This document shows positions 55,211-64,000 of a stretch of DNA of 64,000 nt, one piece after another (the stretch's first letter is position 1; every line of letters begins with the position of its first letter). The translations under genes were made by a program, and so were the position numbers. The DNA comes from Aspidapion aeneum. Lineage: Eukaryota > Arthropoda > Insecta > Coleoptera > Brentidae. Under the pieces are notes generated by a model, which ran no database searches, had not been told where the DNA came from, and was given only the letters and a program-made list of their open reading frames with translations. The DNA lies in the NCBI GenBank assembly GCA_963576565.1, contig OY755039.1, positions 78,924,289 through 78,988,288 on the forward strand, written 5' to 3'.

Positions 55211-55628
55211 TGTATTTTAACCTCTTTAACTCGAATTTCTATAACTCGAACTCTCCATAACTCGAACTGTTTTGGTTGTCCCTTTAAGTTCAAGTTATAG
55301 AGGTTTGAATGTAGGTATACAAAAATAAGTCTTATGTTATCAAAATTGAAATGGTTGAATGTAAAAAATTTCACGTTTTATTTAGTTTGTATTTTTATAT
55401 ATAAAATTCAACATAATTTACTTCCAGAAAATTTAAAATCATTTATTACTATAAACTTTGAACAACATTCATATTTGACTCGAAATAATTCAAATTTTTA
55501 CATTAATAATTGCAGATCTAATTAGATTTTTTTTAAAGGGCTTTTAGAATTTATTCAATTAAAAAATGAAATAAAATCAAAACCATCTATATTTTTATTT
55601 AAAAAAATCTTCATAATGATACGTTTAA

Positions 55629-55928
55629 AGGACCCTACAGACAGGCGAACATTTCCAGAGATTAGTACGCGCGTACAAGTTTGCGCATACTAATCTCTTC
55701 GTGTGTAGACAATATCCGCCTAAAATATCTCTCGAAGATTAGTTCGCACGCACAATGTACGCGAGCAAATCTCTTGGTGTCTAGGCAAAACGCATTGATA
55801 ATATCGTGTTTATGTTTAGAACGTATAATTTTGTCTTCGTGTGTGTAGGCAATTCCACCAAACGTACATGTATGCAGAGATTAGTTCGCGTACTAATCTC
55901 AAGAAATGATCGCGTGTCTGTAGGCCCC
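55629..55928. mobile_element. 300-bp MITE flanked by TTAA
   Basis: The left end AGGACCCTACAGACAGGCG pairs with the complement of the right end CGCGTGTCTGTAGGCCCC, and TTAA lies on both sides (55625-55628 and 55929-55932). Copies of GAGATTAGTxCGC and its complement occur inside. TTAA target sites are typical of piggyBac-type elements; the assignment rests on that alone. Confidence 0.75.
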
Positions 55929-55932
55929 TTAA

Positions 55933-57454
55933 AAAAAACAACAAAGTGATTAATTTAGTTCAATTATAAATATTTTGTACATAGTAGCAAAATAAAAATA
56001 AAATATATTACCACTTACCGAACCTACGGGTCGCCTCTCTCTTACTACTACTAACAGTACTAGCAGCTAGCAGGGCACAAACACACACCATTTTCGAATA
56101 AAATAAAAAAACTGGAAAAAGTTGTCAATCCTTTATATTTATTTTTTCTGTATAAACACAAACATAGGTTTCTCTGAATATTTAGTTTTATTTCATTTTA
56201 AGACTGTCTTCGCATATTATGAGATACAAATGTTATTTTATATTTGGTTTTTTTGGAAAAAAAAGTTATGGGTTACACAGTGTTGCTTCTCCTTCTTTAT
56301 CAACTTTTATCCTTTTTTTGTGCACTTAAGCCCTTTCTCAAGTACGCCATAGAGCTTGATTGTTTTATTTCCATTATTTTATCTTATTTTTCCATTAAAT
56401 TTTCTTTCTTTCGAAGAAAATCTAACGATTTTCTGTTTACGCGACTTCTTCTCTATTTATCCGAGCCCAACTGGCCCTTATTAAGGGGTCAATATTCAGT
56501 GACTCTCGGGAGGCTTTGGCCCCCAAGCCCCTTCCGAACCGAACGGACCTCCACCCACCCCTGCGTACGCCACTGATAGTAGGTCACATAGTCCTTAAAA
56601 TTGTTAAATTTAGAGAAATTATTACGACTAATTGCTTTGAAATCGATGGGACTTTATTCTCCTTTCACATCCCATTAGCACACCTAGACTTACTACCTAA
56701 ACACAGACGTATGCAACCCAAAATGGTAGAGGGGGGCTGATTTTTAAATTCCATGGCCTTCTTAATTTAAGGAAATGGGCAAATTCATATTCTATATAAA
56801 TTTCATTGTCTGATTTTAAAAATTATGAAAGAAAGGGGGGCAGTTATTCTCCCTAGATACGTCCTTGTACCCAAATACATAGCTAGGTTAGGTTTAACTG
56901 GAGACCCTGTATGTATGACATGTTTTCTATAGAAATAGAGACGCTGCAAACCTGCAAACTTATCAATGCCAAGTTAATTTAGGTCAAATCCAAGGAGGGA
57001 AATATCGGTCCCAATATACTTTCCTTTGCACTTTCCGTCCTTGTTAATTCATAAGCGTAAAGCGCAAAATAAAATCAAACGATTTTTGACAAACATTTAT
57101 AGGGGGTGACGGACAAACGTGTTTGTTTATCTGGGACTTGCACCATTTGATTTTAACGGTCGTTTAAAATTAAACCTCGTTTCTTTCGCACCATATTTTA
57201 ACAAAAGTTTAAAGAGTCTTAAACTGTGTTTAATTTAAACGCCGAATCTCGTTTTTAACTAATTTTTGAGCTTATGCTGAATTTGTGTAATGTTTTTCTG
57301 GCGATTTTTAAAAAAGTTTTCTGGGAAAATAATGCTTTGGAGCAGCGGCAGTACGTTGGGGGCGAGGGGGCCCGGGACCCTCACTTTTTAACACCCAGGT
57401 TATTTTTTTATATTACCGGATCAACCTATACCCTATACACCACGGGCGCCTAAC
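55933..57454. other. Spacer with fragments of element ends
   Basis: No gene is supported. A sequence ending GCGTACGCCACTG at 56563-56575, preceded by C-rich sequence, looks like one end of another hAT-type element whose other end was not found. CAGCGGCAGTACGTTGGGGG at about 57345 looks like a degraded opposite end. The rest is AT-rich. Confidence 0.45.
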
Positions 57455-59090
57455 ATCAATAAAGCACACACAGTGTGCCTGAACGGAGTATAGGTTACAT
57501 AAAAATGGTTCCAAAAACTAATTGCACATTATGAATAAATCCTAGCTGATCCTCTTCTCGAAATTTTATAAATTTTTTGCCATTTTTCTGGTTAGTCTAG
57601 GCGCTGGCTCCTGTCACGTGTGACCTAATATGTGCGCTCAGTTTGACTGCGGGGCATTGTTAAGCACCCATAGGTGTATAAAAAAAGTTTGGTCACGTGG
57701 TTGAACTCATGGTCGTTTGGCCGCTATCCTTGTAAATGGCCGATAAATTGATAGATTTTTTTGTTTAAGCGTATCTCCCTACCCAGTCATCCGATTTTAA
57801 TTTTTAAAGGCTTGTTATACTCCTTTTTTAAAGGCAAATGAATTTTGTTATTATACATTTTTTAATAAATCAAGTAGTCTTTGAGATATACCAAAATTAT
57901 TAGTATTTCTGCTCGCAAAAGAATTAAAATAATAACCATGCTCATTTTACTTTATTGACATTTGTTTTTTTTTGTTACATATAAGGCTTTAAACCTTTCA
58001 CAAAAGAGGATATTGACTTTATGTTTTTAAAGTTCGATGGATGGCACCCCTAAAGACTGCCTTAAAGAGGATGGTTTCTAAAACTGTTCAGAAGATTATA
58101 CAAAAAGTGGTTTTGCAGTGAAACGATGCATCGTAGCGAAAAACGTTAAGAATAATTTTTTATAGTACTTTTAATTCCGGTTCTTCTGACCATTGCAATT
58201 TATTTTACAATTTAAAAAAAATATCAATTTTGGAGCGAAAACATGGAATTTTTACAAAATTGTATATTTTAGCTGGCTTGTACAGCTAACTATCAAAGCT
58301 AGGATACTAAGTGATACATCGGAAGAAGCGAAATCAAAAGTACTATAAAAAACTAATTTTATCGTTTTTCGCTAAGATGCATCGTTTCGCTGCAAATTCA
58401 CTTTTTCTATAATATTGTGAACAGTTTCAGAAACCATCCTCTTTAAGGCAGTCTTTAGGGGTACCATCCAACGCACTTTAAAAACATATAGTCAATATCC
58501 TTTTTTGTTAAAAGTTTAAAGCCTTCTATGTAACAAAAAAAAAACAAATGTCAATAATATTGAAGCTACAAGAAAATGAGCATGGGTATTATTTTAACTC
58601 TTTTGCGAGCGGAAATACTAACAATCTTGGTATATCTTAAAAACCACGTAATTTATCAAAAAATGTGTTATAATAATTTTGCCTTTCAAAAAGGAGTAAA
58701 ACAAGCTGTAAAAAATTAAAATAGGATCACTGGGTAGGAAGATACACTTAAACAAAAAATCTTTTAATTTGGAGGCCATTTTTAAAGATGGCGGCCAAAC
58801 GACCATGAGTTCGACCACGCGACCAAACTTTTTTTATACTGCTATAGGTGCTTAACAAAGCCCCGCAGTCAAACTGAGCGCACATATTAGGTCACACGTG
58901 ACAGGAGCCAGCGCCTAGGCTAACTAGAAAAATGTCAAAAATTTCGAGAAGAGGATCAGCTAGGATTTATATGAATATGGCTCTAAAGTCAGGAAAGAGT
59001 CCATATTGAAAATGTGCAATTTAAACCATTTTTATGTAACCTATACTTCATTCAGGCACACTGTGCACACGCCGCCGTTGATTTGAAGAT
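57455..59090. mobile_element. 1.6-kb fold-back element
   Basis: The left arm (about 57455-58170) and right arm (about 58360-59090) are inverted copies of each other over roughly 700 bp. Examples are CACAGTGTGCCTGAA against TTCAGGCACACTGTG, CTGTCACGTGTGACCTAATA against its complement near 58890, and GAAACGATGCATCG against CGATGCATCGTTTC near the middle. The arms have drifted apart by many substitutions. The loop is about 190 bp. No transposase is encoded; the frame at 58618-58818 is only arm sequence. Confidence 0.85.
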
Positions 59091-59230
59091 ACTTGAGTTT
59101 AATGAACGGGCTGAACTACCCAAAAAACGCACCAGAAAAATATATTGGGGTTAAAAACCGACAGCGGTTCTTGTTCTTCGGAAAAAAGGTATGGCATATG
59201 GTCTAAACGCATGGTTCTCAGATTGATTAT

Positions 59231-59714
59231 TACCTTCCTAGCCCTCGTATAAAAAGAAGGTATTATTTTCGTCGAAAAAAAAAATCAGATAATGCCACAA
59301 ATGTGTTATTTGGATGTATTTTGACCTATCCTAGCAATATCGTCGTGATGTGTGTCTGGGTGTCTGTGTGTGTGTATATTATTTCTGTCCGTAACACGAT
59401 AGCTCCTAAACCGCTGAACCGATTTTCATAAAATTTTCAGGTAAAATAGAGTTCGACACTCTTAGGAGCTGATTTTGGTCAAAATCCATTAATCCTAATA
59501 ACAGTTTTTTGACAATTAAAAACTTAAAAAATGCAAACTTTTTAACGGAGCATCGTATTAATAAACTGTTTTCGGATTGAAGTAGAATATATTTTGCTCA
59601 ATAATTCGTGTTTTAACCAAATACTTCGTAGGAGCTTTAGTTTCTGAGATATTTACTTACTGTTTTCAAGGCTGATATATTATCATGGCTTCACTTGAAG
59701 TGTGATAATAGGCT
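59231..59714 (+). mobile_element. Second microsatellite element family, copy 2
   Basis: The left end TACCTTCCTAGCC...GAAGGTA forms a hairpin; the right end has CTTCACTTGAAGTG, also a hairpin. Between them are a TGTCTGTGTGTG microsatellite (about 59357-59378) and the conserved block TAACACGATAGCTCC...CCGATTTTCATAAAATTT (about 59392-59446). It matches 43006-43429 inverted. Same architecture as the HINE-like family but different sequence outside the conserved block. Confidence 0.65.
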
Positions 59715-60218
59715 AGCTAGGAAGGTGTCAGATCCGTCATGGATCCATTTAGTTTTTCTTAAATTTGGCTTCCGTTATAGAACTCTGAATCCACCCTTTT
59801 AAGTTTTATTTGGGAATGAAACTATATCAGCAAACACACATTTTTATAAAAAAATTCACATTTATTTATTGTAGAATTAACTCTGAATTATTGGATTTTT
59901 GCTTATGACAGCTGAAAACATGCTCAAACTAAAGTTTCTTTAAGTATTCTATTTTCTAAAAATCTTAAACGTATTTTATATAAAATATTGTGTGTGTGTG
60001 TGATTTAAGTTTTATGGCCTGGAACGAGCCAACTGGCCAGCATCTCTCTTTTTTAAATATCCAATATTTGACAAACAAAATGGAGTTGAAAGTGGCTATT
60101 TTGTAGAATGTAAAATTTGTGAATTATAATATTTTTTTGGTATGTAGGTTTACATTTTTTTAAACTTAAAAATAAATATAATCATATGTTTATTTCGTGG
60201 CATTTTACAAAGCTTTGA
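59715..60218. other. AT-rich spacer
   Basis: No gene seen. A short (GT)n run is at about 59990-60002. Toward the right the sequence becomes T-rich where the LINE 3' tail begins. Confidence 0.45.
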
Positions 60219-63200
60219 TTTTTATTTTCCAATTTTTTTTTCTTCTATTTTTTCCAGGTTTTTTTTTTGTCTATGGATTTATTAATTTTATTTTTTTTCT
60301 TTTTTCTTGATGGAGCTTTTTTAAAAAAATTTTTTTTTTTTAAATATCAATTTTTTCCTCAATAATACATTCGTACAAGGCTATATATACATTGAGACTG
60401 TTTAATTGATAATAAATAACCCATGTTGAATGGAAAAACAATTTTTAAGTTTGAAAAGGTATTTAGCAATTTATTTATTTTTAATAGGGAGTGTCTCATA
60501 CACCCTAATATGTGGTGATCTATATCACCTACTTGACCGCAATTACAAAGGTCATGTGGTTGCAGATCTATTTTCATTTTGTGTACTGGACACAAAGTAT
60601 GTCCACTTCTTAATCGGGAAATAATTCTTACAAAATTTCTGTTAGTTTCCATATGGAACCATGTATGATTTTGGATTTTGTTACAAATATTTTTGTAAAA
60701 AAATCCTTTGTTGCTTCTATTAAAATCTTCCTGCCAACTATTTTTAAGCTTCGTTTTAGCTGTTGTAAGCAAATCAGAAAAAGGAATGAGAAAGTCTTCT
60801 GAGCAGTAAGAGAAACTTGTGGCAGCTTTGGCCAATTTATCTGCTTTTTCATTCCCGTAAATATTAATATGAGCTTAAGTCCAAACAAGAGCCACTTGTT
60901 TTTGGTTCAAAACCAATTCCTTGAACGACTTTAAAATATTTGTAACAATGTAATTGGCAGGTTGATTCACAAAACTATTCTTGATAGCTTCTAAAGCGCT
61001 CTTGCTATCACTAAAAATTACAAAATAGATATTTCTTGTTAATTTTAAACTATACAGAAGGGCTTTCCATATTGCCCATAACTCCGCAGAAAATATTGAT
61101 GTGTTATTTAACAGTTTAAATTGCTTACTGTAATTAGTATTTTGATGATAAAATGCACTACCAGTTTTGTTTTCTAGCACTGAACCGTCCGTATAAATAT
61201 GTTTGTATGATTTCCACTTAGTATTTAAACTTTCTAAAAAGATCGTTCTTTGTGTGATTATGTCTTCTTCCTGGTTGTTTATTACGACTTGTGGAATGTA
61301 GTAATAAAAGTTCTCGTCTAACATTTTAAACAGATAATTTTTGGAGGAAAAAACGTTGTCTTTAAAGTTCGATATCCATAAATAACTTGTTACGGTGGGT
61401 GGCGTTTTTTTAACTCTCCAATAAGAGTTCGTTAGAGTTAAAATTGAAAGGTTATGGATCTTACTAATCAAAGCACTGTTTTTATGGTACAGTTTTAACA
61501 AGAATTTGTTACATAATAGATCTCTTCTTAAACCAAGAGAAGGTTCCACAGCCTCAACCTCCAAAACTGGAATGGGTGTGCTTTTAAGATGACACATACA
61601 AAGTCTTAGGCATCTGTTTTTAATAACTTCGATTTTTTTAAAATGAGTTTCTGCTGCAGAACCATATAAAATGCTGCCGTAATCTAATATTGACCTAACA
61701 TAGGATTTGTAAAATAAAAGGGCAATATTTGGGTCTGCTCCCCATTTGTGATGACTAAAGGCCCTCAGGATGTTGATACCTTTCTCGGCTCTTTTGATCG
61801 TGTAGTTAATATGGTCTTTCCATAACAATTTTTTATCCAAAAAAATTCCAAGATATTTGGTGGTACTTTTACATGGAATTGTAAGCCCATCTCGTATGTC
61901 TATGGTCTCAGGAATCGCTATTCTTTTTCTGGTAAAAATGCAAATATTTGATTTGTCTGTCGATATATTAAGGCCATTTTCAAAAAACCAATTTTCAATT
62001 GTGGTGAACTGAGTTTTCAACTTTTGAATAGAGAGGCTAGGATCTTTAGTAAAATAACAAACATCATCACAAAATTGAAAGATTTTCGTGTCGTTTTTTT
62101 CTGTTGACTCCAAATCGTAAGTATAGACAACGTAGAGAATCGGACTTAAAATGCTCCCTTGGGCTAGACCCATACGGGCAATTCTGGGTTCAGTGACCCC
62201 GTCTTGCGTTCGGATGTAAATGTTCCTTGTGTGATAGAGATTGTAAATGTTTTGAATCAATTGTTTTGGGAAACCAATGGCAGTCATTTTTGAGATCAGA
62301 ATGTCGTAATTGACGTTATCGTATGCACCTTGTACATCTAAAAATAAGGCAGTCGCGGTTTCGTTGGCAGTAAACGCTAGCTGAATTTTAGTTACTAAAT
62401 TAGCTACAGCTTCTTGAGTGGAGGTGCCTCTTCGAAATCCATATTGGGTACTTGGAAACTTATTGTGTTTTTCCATCCAAAATTCTAGGCGATTTTTTAT
62501 TATTCTCTCATAGGTTTTTAGAAAACATGATGATAGGGCTATTGGTCTGTAGGATGACGCCTTGTCGCTTGGTTTATTTGGTTTTAGTAATGGCACGACT
62601 ATATAGTCCCTCCAATCATCAGGAATCGGCTGAGAACCATCAAAAATACTATTAAAAATTCGAAGAGTTATACGCAAAGCAGAGTCTGGAAGATTTGAGA
62701 GCATTGAGTACTGAAAATTGTCTTTTCCTGGCGCAGAGTTGTTCTTGTTTTTAAGTACTTTTTTCAGTTCTTGTAGCTGAAACGGTTGACATAAATATCT
62801 TGCATCTTCATGAGAATGATCTTCGAAATTGATGAATTCTTCGACCCACTCGTCTTCCTTAGTGATTGGACTAATGTTACACTGTTTTCTGTTTTTGAAG
62901 TTATTTACTTTTTGCCAAATGTCTTTCATTGGAGTACTTCTGTTGATCGTTGTACAGTACTGATAAAAAATTTTCTTTTTTTCTTCTTTTAGAGTTCTTT
63001 TACTCACCGCATCAGCTTTTTTAAAATTTATCAAGTTACTGATAGTTGGATTGTTTTTATATTCACCAAATAACACTTTTCTGTTTTTCACTACCTCGTC
63101 ACATTTCTCGTTCCACCAAAATTTGCCAGTTTTTTTTTTATTTTTTCCATACAAAACTGGGATGCATTTTATCATTATTTCGTTAAAAACATTGACAAAT

Positions 63201-64000
63201 TCTTTGTAGTTATTACAAACAGAATTTGAAAATTTTTGAATACATTCTAGAAAATACATATCCCAAGTTGCTTTCTTTAAGTTCCATTTTCTTTGATGTT
63301 TAAATATTATGATTTTAGGAGAAATAGTACAATGTATTATAATGGGTATGTGGTCGGACCCGTAGGTGTCTTCTAAAGTATTCCATTCAACATAGGGTTG
63401 AAAACATGGGGATGTTAATGTTAAGTCCACCGCAGAGTTGTGACCTCCGGCAGAATTTATTCTAGTAATCTGACCTGTATTAAGAAAAACTATATTATTA
63501 GAGTCAAGTGCCCCTAACAAATTTCTCCCTAAGACGTCATTATTAATACATCCCCATGCTTTATTGTGGGCATTAAAGTCCCCACCAATAAGAAATGGCT
63601 TTTTTACAAAATTTAAGAACTGTAACCACCTGTTTTGAGATATTCGTGAATTGGGTTTGATATATAATGATATCAAACTCAATTCTTCGCCTTGCTTTAA
63701 TCTAATTTTTATACCTACATACGGAATGTCTTCGAAAATAGGACAAATTATTTCTGAATATTTAATGTTTCATTTAATCAAAATGGCCACTCCTCCCTTG
63801 CCATCTTGTCTGTCTTTACGTATGATATTGTAGCCTCTAAACGAAATATAATTACTTGACTTAAACCAAGTTTCTGATAATAATGCAATTTGAATATCGT
63901 TTTGAGCTAGAAGGGCTTCTAAATTACATTTATTTGAGACTGCCGAGCGGCAGTTCCGTTGACAGATATTAAAATTATTAATGGTTTGTGAGTCTGTGAA
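60219..64000 (-). mobile_element. I-clade-like LINE, 5' end outside window
   Basis: A minus-strand non-LTR element. Its 3' end is the A-rich stretch complementary to 60219-60355, followed rightward by ORF2 up to and beyond the window edge. The domain order endonuclease, RT, RNase H, CCHC-like C-terminus is that of the I group of LINEs. ORF1 and the 5' UTR lie beyond 64000. Confidence 0.88.
60359..64000 (-). pseudogene. LINE ORF2 (endonuclease, RT, RNase H), two stops
   Basis: One frame can be read from the window edge to 60359 with only two interruptions: TGA at 63770-63772 in the endonuclease and TAA at 60875-60877 in RNase H. The apurinic-type endonuclease shows SETWF, DGKGGVAI, GGDFNAHN and GSDHIPI. 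RT shows the YRPIALSS, QYGFRRGTST and AQGSILSP boxes and FCDD (about 62055-62075) as the catalytic box. RNase H shows YTDGSV, FSAELWA and FSDSKSAL, and after the stop GNEKADKLAK. A final Cys/His cluster (CNCG...DHHILGC) follows. The endonuclease nicks DNA and RT primes from the nick. The two stops are the only visible defects, so the copy is young. Confidence 0.9.

Larger units (their letters stand above)
47723..55315. mobile_element. pogo/Tigger-like MITE, split by Gypsy-3
   Basis: The left part (47723-47810) begins CAGTCGATCCTCTCTAACTC and repeats CTCTATAACTCGAA. The right part (55211-55315) ends in the approximate complement (TTATAGAGGTTTGAATGTAGG). TA flanks both sides (47721-47722 and 55316-55317). 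Without Gypsy-3 the element is about 190 bp. TIRs of this CTCTATAACTCGAA type and TA target sites are characteristic of pogo/Tigger elements. Confidence 0.8.
47604..55620 (+). pseudogene. CR1/Jockey-like LINE remnant, C-terminal coding part, interrupted
   Basis: Codons from about 47604 to 47722 include the motif LQNKAMRIILN, a hallmark of the end of non-LTR reverse transcriptases. The frame resumes at 55318 with a K-W-L-N-V-K-N-F segment, IYKIQHNLLP and HSYLTRNNSNF, and after a stop at 55525 continues in shifted frame to an IFLFKK motif near 55600. Removing the inserted pogo-like element and one TA joins the two parts in frame. Only the last portion of the LINE protein remains. Confidence 0.8.

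Noticed and set aside
56122..56740. Overlapping hydrophobic frames that might be a small membrane protein
   Set aside because: T-rich sequence gives Phe/Leu-rich translations in several frames; one runs into a hAT element end.

Overview
The window is repeat-on-repeat DNA from an animal nuclear genome, most likely an insect. The evidence is BEL/Pao and Gypsy retrotransposons of insect type, two errantivirus-like elements carrying envelope genes, an I-clade-like LINE with RNase H, hAT/mariner/pogo-type short elements, and AT-rich spacer. No bacterial operon, CRISPR array, rRNA or tRNA gene was found. The very long-LTR Gypsy element resembles what I recall of the beetle element Woot (Osvaldo/Ulysses/Woot group), but the insect order cannot be fixed from this window.

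Layout. 1-2363: 3' end of an errantivirus-like element (integrase tail, broken envelope gene, polypurine tract, LTR). 2364-8846: spacer filled with small mobile elements: a 1-kb TIR element, a microsatellite-bearing HINE/DINE-like element, a fold-back MITE, a hAT MITE with 8-bp target duplication, and a C2H2 zinc-finger reading frame between two perfect 32-bp inverted repeats.

8847-41991 is one nested structure. The host is an old Gypsy element on the minus strand with LTRs of about 3.3 kb (8847-19220 and 27133-41991, each interrupted) and a decayed gag-pol (20228-26286). Its left LTR is split by an intact BEL/Pao element, BEL-1 (9162-16248, plus strand, one 1784-residue polyprotein, LTRs that look identical). 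Its right LTR is split by a decayed BEL/Pao element, BEL-2 (27824-39238, minus), whose reverse transcriptase is itself split by a Mag-like Gypsy, Gypsy-2 (31217-35852, minus). The right LTR also holds a hAT MITE (41635-41801). Each LTR preserves the unoccupied target site of the insertions in the other, so all three insertions are proven within the window.

41992-47408: more short elements, including two further HINE-like copies, and one possible host exon. 47604-55620: a CR1/Jockey-like LINE remnant containing a pogo/Tigger-like MITE, which contains a young errantivirus-like element, Gypsy-3 (47811-55210, minus), with gag, pol and env, a candidate -1 frameshift site and matching env splice sites. 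55629-59714: a TTAA-flanked MITE, a 1.6-kb fold-back element and a second microsatellite element family. 60219-64000: a nearly complete I-clade-like LINE (minus) with two nonsense codons, running off the window.

The genes do not form a host pathway; they are independent retroelement genes whose insertion order can be read from nesting, target duplications and LTR divergence. I saw no convincing complete host gene. I call the host Gypsy 'Gypsy-1'.
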